Of a stretch of 12,629 bases of DNA, positions 5,394 through 12,627 are shown piece after piece. The translations under genes and the position numbers were made by a program. This DNA is from CAUZFZ01 sp963579025 (lineage in GTDB: Bacteria > Planctomycetota > Planctomycetia > Planctomycetales > Planctomycetaceae): positions 1 to 12,629 of the forward strand of contig CAUZFZ010000228.1 in assembly GCA_963579025.1 (NCBI GenBank), written 5' to 3'. The number at the start of each line of letters is the position of its first letter. Position 1 is the stretch's first letter. The notes under the pieces are model-generated. The model was not told the origin of the DNA and did no database searches. It saw nothing but the letters and a program-made list of their open reading frames with translations.

Positions 5394-6110
5394 TCATCCC
5401 TCACCTGTGGTAAGCACAGATTGTGACTGTGCTACATCTGGAAGTGGCCCCAAACACTTCTCCCAGGACGCTGCAATGTTCGCGACGATTGCCGGGTCAT
5501 TCACGAACTCCCTGACTGAGCCCATCATCAGCACGATACGAGCGAGGAATTCGTCGTAGCGCACCATGACGTCCAAATCGACCATACGCCGATGCTCACG
5601 GGCGGCAATGCGGGAGCGTTTCTCCAGCATGTTGACGATGCTCTTGATGACTGCAGCGTGGCGGGCTCCTGATTTGACAAGCTGCTGAAGCTGCTCAGCG
5701 GCTGCCGTGATGGCTTCGAGTTCGCCGGACTCAACGGCCGTCGTGAGCGCGCCGATTGATTTCACAAGCATTGGCCACGTCGCGCGGTCAACGCCATCCA
5801 GTTCGCCCAGAACATCGTTGGTCATCGCATCCGTCAACGCCAACTCTGACCTGTGCGACGTCAGGTCTGGATCGTCGACCGACCGCACGAAAGCTGCCTG
5901 GAGTCGGTCCGGCAATCGATACTTTGACCGGCGACCGTGCTTCCAGTTCGGATGCCTCGGACCGCTAAGAGACTTCCCCCCATGCACGGCACATCGCCCA
6001 TTTCTCATCACGGCCGTGGACCGACATGCTCCACCGGACCGCCTCTTAGCTCCACAGGTCGGCCGTTCGCTCGCCCGAATTTGTTCGCCCATGGGGTAGC
6101 GCTCGCTCAT
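5394..6110 (-). CDS. Cys/HGG-motif protein, phage or mobile-element type
   Basis: The product is about 238 residues. The N-terminal segment CGAKRRSGGACRS ... NGRCAVHGGKSLSGPRHPN ... KHGRRSKY is a well-known pattern (Cys-x-x-x-x-Arg-x-Gly-x-x-Cys, His-Gly-Gly, Lys-His-Gly-x-x-Ser) of small proteins often found in phages, integrated elements and planctomycete genomes. The Cys/His set probably binds zinc. Some members have been likened to terminase small subunits, others carry misleading names, and the function is unproven. The rest is helical, with a heptad-like middle (residues about 110-200). Start: ATG at 6110 is chosen. ATG at 6092 is an in-frame alternative and TTG at 6167 would be longer. 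None has a good ribosome binding site. About 130 bp separate it from the next gene. Confidence 0.7.
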   Translation of the reverse strand: MSERYPMGEQIRASERPTCGAKRRSGGACRSTAVMRNGRCAVHGGKSLSGPRHPNWKHGRRSKYRLPDRLQAAFVRSVDDPDLTSHRSELALTDAMTNDVLGELDGVDRATWPMLVKSIGALTTAVESGELEAITAAAEQLQQLVKSGARHAAVIKSIVNMLEKRSRIAAREHRRMVDLDVMVRYDEFLARIVLMMGSVREFVNDPAIVANIAASWEKCLGPLPDVAQSQSVLTTGEG

Positions 6111-6133
6111 AGGGCATGCAATTGCGATTGGAA

Positions 6134-6157
6134 GTGTCGCAGTCTGCCGTGCGACAC
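6134..6157. promoter_or_regulatory. Inverted repeat, candidate operator upstream of the Cys/HGG gene
   Basis: GTGTCGCA (6134-6141) and TGCGACAC (6150-6157) form a perfect 8-bp inverted repeat with an 8-bp spacer, 24 bp upstream of the ATG at 6110. The half-site contains TGCGACA, the core of two of the iteron-like motifs at 2033-2042 and 2072-2081. No convincing -35/-10 pair was found around it, so the promoter is not assigned. A shared regulator acting at both places is an inference; the same 7-mer also turns up by chance in coding DNA elsewhere in the window. Confidence 0.4.
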
Positions 6158-6269
6158 GTTTTACCAATCAAGACTATCTTGACCAGAGTAATTTCAGCAG
6201 AGTTAGAATCGCCCGTACTCGATGGGACGAGCGTTGGAATCGTTCGTAGTATCTCGCGTGGTTGCCACG

Positions 6270-6434
6270 TCATGAGCCGTCAGCCTTTGATTTGGCTCGA
6301 CGGCTGGTCGCCTTCTTTCGTGCGGTCCCGGCAGCGTTGGCATCGCGGGTGGTGCGGATGCGGGCGAGGAGTTCGGAGGCCGGTTCGTCGCGCGGGTCCT
6401 GCGGGACCAACTCGCCGCGGAACGCTTTCGCGAC
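6270..6434 (-). pseudogene. hsdS C-terminal tail, copy A (remnant)
   Basis: The minus strand reads AKAFRGELVPQDPRDEPASE followed by LLARIRTTRDANAAG and a Lys/Arg-rich tail, then TGA at 6270-6272. This is the standard C-terminal end of a type I restriction specificity subunit, the part after the last central conserved helix. Nothing of the two target-recognition domains remains. The frame runs directly out of the stop codon of the nuclease-like gene at 6435, so no start codon of its own is present. It differs from copy B after the shared block, so it derives from a different hsdS allele or a diverged copy. Confidence 0.7.
6334..6433. repeat. 100-bp direct repeat, copy A
   Basis: This block is identical to 7285-7384 at 99 of 100 positions (difference at 6342, A here against T at 7293), with an offset of exactly 951 bp. 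It encodes the conserved part of the hsdS tail. Similarity drops off sharply at both ends of the block, which is what a recombination or gene-conversion tract looks like. Confidence 0.85.
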
Positions 6435-7190
6435 TCATTGGCCAACAACTATGTCAACTTTTGCCGATCGAATCAGCACGGTGAGCGGAGTCCCGTTCAC
6501 GCTGTGTGTTTGGTTCCAGGCGTTGTCGGGAACCACTCCCTTCGACTGACGAATAACGCAATCTCGCCATTGATTATGGCTGGACAATAAAGTTCTCGTC
6601 CCGTTGTCCATTTCCCAAGCGTCGAGAAACCCAAGGTAGACCAGCGTGACGGGCACGCCCAGTTGGGCAAGTTTCCAGGCGAATGCGAAACGGTTGCTAA
6701 GTTGATACCAGGCATTGGTCCGCAGATCGAAGCCGGGTTGTAGTTGGTTCCACTCTGCGTTGGCCTCGGCCATGGCGATTTCAATCCGTTGCTTGTTCAT
6801 TAGATCAACAGAGCCGCAAGCATCGGATTTGCCATCGAACTCTCCTTCATGGGCTTTCGCTTCGACAAGAATTAATGCCTCTCGGTTTTCAATCCGACAG
6901 TTGCAGACAAGGTCCCAATTGGGCGTATTGCCGCCGTTTGCGAGCCACCAGTTGATGATCGCATCGTGGTGAGCGTCGACGAAACCCTCGGTTCGTCCCA
7001 GTCGGACTTCCTGTTTATCAAGGAAGCCGCGGGGCGACCATTCTCGATCGTCGGGCAAGACCCGGCTGTCCGGTGTCGCGATTGCTTCAAAGAACGCGGA
7101 CACGTCTTCGCGTTTCTGATTGGTTGCCAACAAGCACCGCAGACGGCTTCCCTTGAAGTCACGTTCGTCGAATGTCAGTTGCCTTGTCAT
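6435..7190 (-). CDS. Putative PD-(D/E)XK-type nuclease, unrecognised family
   Basis: The product is 251 residues. A PD-(D/E)XK-like signature is visible: NWDLVCNCRIENREALILVE is followed by AKAHEGE, giving Asp (residue 93), then 16 residues to a Glu-Ala-Lys (residues 110-112) on a hydrophobic strand. A second conserved-looking block, NRFAFAWKLAQLGVPVTLVY, suggests a later helix and core strand. The N-terminal 60 residues are helical and charged. Start: ATG at 7190, with AAGGTGA just upstream; the GTG at 7193 is too close to it. The gene lies between two hsdS tails beside hsdR, so it probably acts in defence or in DNA processing. Its TGA stop overlaps the start of the tail A block. I do not recognise the family, and the active-site call rests on motif shape only. 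Confidence 0.65.
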   Translation of the reverse strand: MTRQLTFDERDFKGSRLRCLLATNQKREDVSAFFEAIATPDSRVLPDDREWSPRGFLDKQEVRLGRTEGFVDAHHDAIINWWLANGGNTPNWDLVCNCRIENREALILVEAKAHEGEFDGKSDACGSVDLMNKQRIEIAMAEANAEWNQLQPGFDLRTNAWYQLSNRFAFAWKLAQLGVPVTLVYLGFLDAWEMDNGTRTLLSSHNQWRDCVIRQSKGVVPDNAWNQTHSVNGTPLTVLIRSAKVDIVVGQ

Positions 7191-7235
7191 CACTCACCTT
7201 TTCTTTTTGGTCGCACGCCTAAATCGGCCATCGAA

Positions 7236-7421
7236 CTACCCATTTTTCGTTTTCCGCCGTGTTGCTTTCTTCTTTGGCTTTGAGGCGTTGGCTTCGCGGG
7301 TGGTGCGGATGCGGGCGAGGAGTTCGGAGGCCGGTTCGTCGCGCGGGTCCTGCGGGACCAACTCGCCGCGGAACGCTTTCGCGAGGATCGATTGGTCGAG
7401 TTGGGACAGCTTCGATGTCAT
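7236..7421 (-). pseudogene. hsdS C-terminal tail, copy B (remnant)
   Basis: The translation begins KLSQLDQSILAKAFRGELVP and continues QDPRDEPASELLARIRTT, then a Lys-rich end (KPKKKATRRKTKNG). This is the last 60 or so residues of a type I specificity subunit, including the helix before the conserved Ala-Lys-Ala-Phe-Arg-Gly-Glu-Leu motif. The only ATG (7421) has no ribosome binding site and follows an in-frame TGA two codons upstream. An intact hsdS would be about 400 residues, so both target-recognition domains have been lost. It lies 62 bp after the hsdR stop. Confidence 0.75.
7285..7384. repeat. 100-bp direct repeat, copy B
   Basis: Partner of 6334-6433, 99% identical. The two copies bracket the nuclease-like gene, so one repeat plus the intervening DNA makes a 951-bp unit. 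Confidence 0.85.
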
Positions 7422-7483
7422 GTTTCAGGCGAGCGGAACTTACAGACGGGGATGACTCAGTGAATGCGAGACTGCCATAGAGG

Positions 7484-10400
7484 TCATGCCACCAGTGCAT
7501 TGCCGTTGATTCGTTTGATGACCTGCACAATGAGCTGGGCGTGGTCGGGGAGAACGCCCAGCACTCCCTGATCGTGCTGGTCGGTGAACGGGGGCAGGAA
7601 CAGGTCGGCCGGATCCATTGTGCCGTTGTGGACGAGGTGGTCGATGATCTGGTTTATGAATGTGATCTGGTCGGCTGACAGTGTTCCGAGAGCGAGGAAT
7701 TCGGCAAAGGCTTCCTTTGCGGCGTTCGCTTCCAGTCCGACGATCTCACGGATGAGTTGTCCGAGTGGCTGGCCCGTGCCGTACGTTTCCTCGAACTGCT
7801 CGCGGCCACCAGGGCCATCGGCCGCGAACAGGATCGATTCCAGTGCTTCGAGATCGGTGGCCGTGATCGGGTCGTTGCGTTTCAACCGTTGAATCGTCGG
7901 GTGCTCTTCATGCTCCCGGACGAACCGTTCGATCTTCAGCCGGTAATTCTTGAGGCCGCTGTCTTTCGTGATCAGGCTGTCGAATTCCTCCGGCTCGTGC
8001 ATTTCGTCTTCGAAGTTTGTGTAGACGTTGTCACGTCCCCCTTCCGCATCGAGGAACTGGACGAGTCCGCGGAGCCGCCGTCGCACGTCTTCCAGAATCG
8101 GTAGGGTGATGTCCTGCCAGAATTCGTCGGTTTGTATCTCCTGAATCAGTTCGATCTGCTGTCGGACCAGCGGGATCGACTCTTTCTCTTCCAGCCCGCC
8201 CGCGATTTCGCGGACCTGCTCCTGCCAGCGGCCCACCAGTGGCGACTGCTCCAGAATCCCGAGTTGCAGGTTCAGGAGCAGCAGGTCGAAGCGGCGGGCG
8301 AATTCGTCTCCATCGTCGGGAGTCGGCAGTGTTGGCAGATGCTCGCTGATGTCGACAACGTCACCTGGTGAGAGTTCATCCCAGGCAGCACGTCCGCCGA
8401 AACGCTCGACGTATTTTCGGTGAGGGCGGACGACGAAGCTGTCGAGGCTCATGTGGCCGACGTCGCGATGCAGAATGTCGGCGATCTCACTACGGAGTTG
8501 CCGCAGGTTTTCGGCCACGTCCGGTTTCTGCGTCTCCTCCTGCAAGACTGTGACCAGCGCCAGCCGACGTCGGAAGATGCGGGTTTTCACGCTCTCTGTG
8601 GCGCGGCCCGAATTGCCGTCCGGGTTCTCACCGAAGAATGCAAAGTTGTCGCAGAAGTCGAAGACGTAGAAGCACTCCTTGTCTTGTCCGGGACCGAATA
8701 GACCCGGGCTCAAACGCGTGCCTCGGCCAATCATCTGCCAGAACTTTGTCTTCGATCGAACTCGCTTGAAGAACACCAGATTGACGCACTCCGGAACGTC
8801 GATGCCGGTATCCAGCATGTCGACACTGACGGCTATCTGCGGCATCTTTGAAACAATCGAGAAGTCGTCGATCAGCGATTGTGCGTGCTTCACCTGGTTG
8901 TCGATCAACTGGCAGAACTTGCCTTTCAGGTGCGGCCAGTTGGCGTCGAAACGCTCCACGATGAACTTCGCGTGGTCATGGTTCGCAGCAAAGACGATTG
9001 TCTTCCCGAGTTTGTCACCGCCCTCGACCTTCAGACCATTTTCCATGAGAAAGCTGAGCACCTGGTCCACCGTGTTCTCATTAAAGAACCAACGATGCAG
9101 CGCTGAAGAGTCGATACCTGCTGGGAGCGTTCCGGTTTCTTCGTCGTAGAACTTCTCTTCGTACTCCTGCCTCTCATCATCGCTGAGATCGACGTACCTG
9201 ACTCCGGCGCGGCTGAACTTCGTGGGCACGCCGATGGCCCGGAAGTCAACGAGATACTCATCGGCGACGGCCTGTTCGAGTTCGTAGGCCGATGTCGGAA
9301 CGCCCTGCTCCAATTGGAACAGTCCGTAGGTGTCGTGGTCGACTTCACCGCGTGGCGTGGCGGTCAGTCCGAGCAGCAGCGAATCGAAGTATTCGAAGAT
9401 CGCGCGATAACGCGAGTAAACGCTGCGGTGAGCCTCGTCGATGATGACCAGGTCGAAGTGTCCGACTCCAAACTGGCTGACTCCGTCGCGGCGTTCGGCA
9501 TCGATCGCGTTCATCATCGTCGGGTAGGTCGAGAAGACGATGCGGCTGTTGTCGTCTTCGCGTTCGCGTGTCAGATCGACGGACGCAGTGTTGGGCAGAT
9601 ATCTCGTGAAGTTTCGCTGGGCCTGTGTCAGCAGTGAGTTGCGATCGGCCAGGAACAGGACGCGGCGGACCCAGTTGGCTTTCATCAGCACGCCGACGGT
9701 CGCAATGCTGACCCGCGTCTTGCCCGTTCCCGTGGCCATGACCAGCAGGGCTGTCTGCTGGCGGTCGGTGTCGAACGTCTCACAGACGCGCTGGATGGCT
9801 TCCTGCTGGTAATAGCGGCCGGCGATTTCCGGATCGGATGAGACGGTCTTGAGTTCCTGCCGGCTGGTACGGCGGTTGATCAGCAGTTGCAGTTCGTCGC
9901 GTGAGTAGAAGCCCTGGACCTGTCGCGGCGGGTAGGACTGATCGTCCCACATCCAGTGCTCGTAGCCGTTGGTGTAGAAGATCACCGGACGCTGGCCGGT
10001 CATCTGTTCCAGGCAGTCGGCGTAGAGTTCAGCCTGACGTTTGCCCTCAGTGGCATCACGTGTGGTCCGCTTGGCTTCGACGACGGCCAGGGGGAACTTG
10101 TCGGCACCCCACAGCACGTAGTCGACAAATCCCTCGCCAGAGTCACTGGGCATGCCCGTCACGGGGAACTCGCAGACAGCCGGAGCATGCGGATCCCAGC
10201 CGGCCTCCCGCAGCAGGACGTCGATGAACAGGTCGCGGGTTGCGGCTTCGTCAATGACTTCAACGGGAACAGTCTGCTCACGTTCCTTGCGCAGTGCGGC
10301 GATCTGCTCCCGGAGCTGAGCGATCTCCGCGTCGGTCTGCTCCAATCGCGCGGTTCGTTCGGCGAGTGCAGCGTCTTTCTGATCGAACTGGCCCTGCAGT

Positions 10401-10876
10401 TCCCGGAGCTGCTCTGCCGTTTTGTCGGCGGACGGGACCGGCGTGGCTGTCGGGCGGGGAACCAGCGTCTCATCGAATGGCGGCACCTTCTCCGCTGTCC
10501 GCGAGTAAATGTGCGCCACCCAGCCAAGAAACGCGTGCAGTGCCCGGGCGATGTGCAGCGCGTCGGTGGAATTGATCGGCGACTCACTGTGAACGGCCAG
10601 ATTGCCGAGCTTGTGAATCAGCCGCACGTTCTGGAACAGCGACGGCGGCAGGATCTCCCGGAACGACGGCTCATGAATCAGAGCGGCGAGTGCCGTCTGA
10701 TAGGGCTTCTTCAGCCCGGAATCGTTTTCGTAGAGCCAGCCGATGGCCCGCTCGAGTGTCCTGCGGGCATAGAACACACCGGTGCGAGGGGACAGGAAGA
10801 CGTTGAATTCCACCTGCGCGGCATCTTCGTGCAGCGCGGTCCAGTCGTGCTGGAGAAAGTCGAAGTTGGAACTCAT
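7484..10876 (-). CDS. hsdR: Type I restriction enzyme, R (motor/endonuclease) subunit
   Basis: The product has 1130 residues, a normal full length. Residues 1-125 are a DUF4145 domain, usual in EcoEI-like R subunits. Residues 150-205 are a coiled coil. The HSDR_N PD-(D/E)XK nuclease core has Asp 252 in GFVDYVLW and Glu-Ala-Lys 267-269. The SF2 helicase motor follows: Walker A ATGTGKT (381-387), IIDEAHR (DEAH 480-483), LTATPR (504-509), DMLDTGIDVPE (686-696) and QMIGRGTRL (714-722). The rest is the EcoEI_R_C-type C-terminal domain. All the catalytic motifs looked for are present, so the protein looks active. It works as R2M2S with HsdM and HsdS, cutting unmethylated foreign DNA after translocation. 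Neither partner is intact here. ATG at 10876 overlaps the Fic stop (ATGA), which indicates translational coupling. Confidence 0.95.
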   Translation of the reverse strand: MSSNFDFLQHDWTALHEDAAQVEFNVFLSPRTGVFYARRTLERAIGWLYENDSGLKKPYQTALAALIHEPSFREILPPSLFQNVRLIHKLGNLAVHSESPINSTDALHIARALHAFLGWVAHIYSRTAEKVPPFDETLVPRPTATPVPSADKTAEQLRELQGQFDQKDAALAERTARLEQTDAEIAQLREQIAALRKEREQTVPVEVIDEAATRDLFIDVLLREAGWDPHAPAVCEFPVTGMPSDSGEGFVDYVLWGADKFPLAVVEAKRTTRDATEGKRQAELYADCLEQMTGQRPVIFYTNGYEHWMWDDQSYPPRQVQGFYSRDELQLLINRRTSRQELKTVSSDPEIAGRYYQQEAIQRVCETFDTDRQQTALLVMATGTGKTRVSIATVGVLMKANWVRRVLFLADRNSLLTQAQRNFTRYLPNTASVDLTREREDDNSRIVFSTYPTMMNAIDAERRDGVSQFGVGHFDLVIIDEAHRSVYSRYRAIFEYFDSLLLGLTATPRGEVDHDTYGLFQLEQGVPTSAYELEQAVADEYLVDFRAIGVPTKFSRAGVRYVDLSDDERQEYEEKFYDEETGTLPAGIDSSALHRWFFNENTVDQVLSFLMENGLKVEGGDKLGKTIVFAANHDHAKFIVERFDANWPHLKGKFCQLIDNQVKHAQSLIDDFSIVSKMPQIAVSVDMLDTGIDVPECVNLVFFKRVRSKTKFWQMIGRGTRLSPGLFGPGQDKECFYVFDFCDNFAFFGENPDGNSGRATESVKTRIFRRRLALVTVLQEETQKPDVAENLRQLRSEIADILHRDVGHMSLDSFVVRPHRKYVERFGGRAAWDELSPGDVVDISEHLPTLPTPDDGDEFARRFDLLLLNLQLGILEQSPLVGRWQEQVREIAGGLEEKESIPLVRQQIELIQEIQTDEFWQDITLPILEDVRRRLRGLVQFLDAEGGRDNVYTNFEDEMHEPEEFDSLITKDSGLKNYRLKIERFVREHEEHPTIQRLKRNDPITATDLEALESILFAADGPGGREQFEETYGTGQPLGQLIREIVGLEANAAKEAFAEFLALGTLSADQITFINQIIDHLVHNGTMDPADLFLPPFTDQHDQGVLGVLPDHAQLIVQVIKRINGNALVA

Positions 10877-11316
10877 GACTCTGGCTCACTGATGGCGTGA
10901 ACGATGCGTAGTTTGAGTTCCTCGTCTTCGTCGTACGTTCCATTCAGAACGGCGTGCAGAATGTCTCGCAGCAAATCCTTCTCAATGTTTCCAGCGGCGA
11001 CGTGATAGCTGATGTTTTCCATCTGCAGCACGAACTGAGCGACAGACAGGTAACCGTTGAACAAGAGAATCTGCGCCGAAAGAGAGATTGCGAGACGCTT
11101 ATTCCCATCTTCAAAACAGTGAAACTGGCAAGTGCTGAAGAACAGATGAGTCAGTTTGTCAGTCAGAGTTGGATACCACCCGTCATTCTGAATGTTGTGC
11201 AGGACGCTCTCCAGTTGCCCGACATTGAGTTGCCCGAGCGCACCGCCACCGCTGACGTCGACTGTACGGCGATGCGTCTCAATGGCCTGCTCCAGCGTGA
11301 GATAGATGAACTCCAT
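10873..11316 (-). CDS. Fic/Doc family protein
   Basis: The product is 147 residues, the length of a single compact Doc-like domain. The motif HCFEDGNKR (residues 66-74) matches the Doc-type Fic signature His-x-Phe-x-Asp/Glu-x-Asn-Lys-Arg, in which His is the catalytic base and Asn/Lys/Arg hold the nucleotide. Family members transfer AMP or phosphate from a nucleotide to a target protein and often act as toxins. No obvious inhibitory helix (Ser/Thr-x-x-x-Glu-Gly/Asn) is seen within it. The ATG at 11316 overlaps the TGA of the RhuM-like gene (TGATG), and the stop overlaps the hsdR start. A GGAA lies upstream for ribosome binding. A GTG at 11319 is the alternative start. Similar Fic genes sit in other type I restriction operons; their exact role there is unsettled. 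Confidence 0.85.
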   Translation of the reverse strand: MEFIYLTLEQAIETHRRTVDVSGGGALGQLNVGQLESVLHNIQNDGWYPTLTDKLTHLFFSTCQFHCFEDGNKRLAISLSAQILLFNGYLSVAQFVLQMENISYHVAAGNIEKDLLRDILHAVLNGTYDEDEELKLRIVHAISEPES

Positions 11317-12335
11317 CACTCACGTTCCTTCAGGCGTTTGAAGACGTCTGACGCTTCTTCAAGGCGTTCCTGGAGTTCGCGGCTCTTCTCTCCGAGGAAC
11401 CGCTCAAAATCCGCGGCCTGTAACGGGCTGACATACTGTTTCAACCGCTGGTGCAGTGCGTCGCGAAATGCCAGATCGCGGCTGGCCATCTTGTTGCGAG
11501 CTGATTCGATCAGAGGCTGGAACAGTGGCTGAGCCGAAAACTCGCGGAACAAGGCATCCACTTCAGCCGGCCGAAGTTTGTCCCCTTTTTCCTCGCACGC
11601 CTTTCTGATGGCGTCTGCCAGGCCGTACTCGTAGGAAGCAATCAGATCGAGCACTTCGGAGTAGAACGTGTCGCGAGTCTTGTCACGTGCGTCGAGCTTC
11701 AAGACCTCGCGATACTCCCTGGCCTTCTCCAGGAAAATGCTCTGGTAGACCTTGTCGGTGTAGATGGCGTATTTGAAGTTTCCCATCGAGACGCAGTCCC
11801 GCAGTGCGTCCGTGAACTGCTTGCGGTAGTTCTCGCCACGGAACCAGCTTTCCAGGAAGTCTTCGTCCCGCTGGTTGATGTATTTCGTTCCGCCACCGGT
11901 CCGCTGGTTGATCACGTCGATCGCAATGTCGAGGATCATCTGCCGCAGGAGTCGAGCCCGATGGCTATCGGTAAGTACCATTCCGATGTTCAGGAATGTT
12001 CGGAAGTCAAAGATGCCAAGGTTGGGAGTTTTGTGACCGACATCGATGTCGGTCACAAGCTGGTCCTTAATCGCTAACTTGAACTCCTGCAGACGTTTAC
12101 CGCGAAGCACCTCATAGCCGTTTTGCTTGAGTTCTTCGCTGTGGGTTTCGAGACACCGTTCCACGGTGCGGACGTCGACTTCGTAAAACGAGGCGATCTG
12201 CTCCTTGACGACGCGCGGCGCCCCTTCAAACAGAACGCCCTGGATTTGGGTGGCCTTCTGAATTTCCGTGACGGCGTAGACGTTGTTCAGAATGTTCTGG
12301 CGATCGACAGGCGAATCGGTCAGGTCTCTGGGCAT
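11316..12335 (-). CDS. RhuM-like DNA-binding protein of type I restriction/Fic operons
   Basis: The product is 339 residues. ATG at 12335 is chosen because GGAGG lies 8 nt upstream; the frame extends to 12437 but that part overlaps the preceding truncated gene. Residues about 1-95 hold a KilA-N/RhuM-like part (KEQIASFYEVDVRTVERCLE), probably an HTH. Then come DIDVGHKT, the hydrophobic segment FRTFLNIGMVLTD, and TGGGTKYINQRD. The second half is helical and charged (KMASRDLAFRDALHQRLKQY, FERFLGEKS). I recall close relatives annotated only as DNA-binding protein or RhuM family beside Fic and hsdR genes; the function is not established. It may regulate the operon or act as the partner of the Fic protein, with which it overlaps by one base pair set. 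Confidence 0.75.
   Translation of the reverse strand: MPRDLTDSPVDRQNILNNVYAVTEIQKATQIQGVLFEGAPRVVKEQIASFYEVDVRTVERCLETHSEELKQNGYEVLRGKRLQEFKLAIKDQLVTDIDVGHKTPNLGIFDFRTFLNIGMVLTDSHRARLLRQMILDIAIDVINQRTGGGTKYINQRDEDFLESWFRGENYRKQFTDALRDCVSMGNFKYAIYTDKVYQSIFLEKAREYREVLKLDARDKTRDTFYSEVLDLIASYEYGLADAIRKACEEKGDKLRPAEVDALFREFSAQPLFQPLIESARNKMASRDLAFRDALHQRLKQYVSPLQAADFERFLGEKSRELQERLEEASDVFKRLKERE
12031..12058. repeat. Perfect 28-bp palindrome inside the RhuM-like gene
   Basis: TTGTGACCGACATC followed by GATGTCGGTCACAA is its own reverse complement over 28 bases, with no spacer. It lies in the coding sequence for LVTDIDVGHK. The last ten or so bases encode residues that appear conserved in relatives I remember, but the full symmetry is not required by the protein. 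Confidence 0.9.
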
Positions 12336-12363
12336 CGTGGATGCCTCCGGTTCGGGCTGATTG

Positions 12364-12627
12364 TCAACTGGCTTCGCAGCTTTGCAGCAGGAAGGGTTTG
12401 GCTTTCTCGATGATGACCGGGCAGCCGTTTTCATCAATGCCGAGCGTATCGATGCGTCCGCCGTGGGTTTTTCCGGTGGAGTATTCGGTGGCCAGAAAGC
12501 GGACGCCGAACAGCGTTTCCAGATGCCGCTCGATGCGTTCCTGCAGCGATTTCTCCAGAGCGACCGAGTGCCCTTCGAGCGGCTCGACGTGATCGTCTTT
12601 GATGCGGAAGAGTTTGATGTCGCTCAT
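12364..12627 (-). pseudogene. Truncated DUF5655/PD-(D/E)XK nuclease, N-terminal part only
   Basis: The 87-residue frame starts at ATG 12627, near the window edge. Residues 1-74 match the N-terminal PD-(D/E)XK part of a widespread family: LEKSLQERIERHLETLFGVR and FLATEYSTGKTHGGRIDTLG, then PVIIE. The catalytic pattern is Asp 60 and then Glu-x-Lys after the PVIIE strand. In intact members I remember, this reads IIEYK. Here it reads IIE-K-A-K and ends 13 residues later, so the catalytic Lys position is Ala and the remaining two thirds of the protein is missing. Truncation took place at or near the active-site strand. It lies 28 nt upstream of the RhuM-like gene and may now serve only as a leader. 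Confidence 0.7.

Noticed and set aside
6334..7384. The 100-bp repeats as insertion-sequence ends or att sites
   Set aside because: They are direct repeats encoding a conserved protein segment. No transposase or integrase lies between them and there are no terminal inverted repeats.
9956..10900. A 314-codon plus-strand frame antisense to hsdR
   Set aside because: It mirrors hsdR, which has every expected motif. The antisense product resembles no family and is a by-product of high GC.
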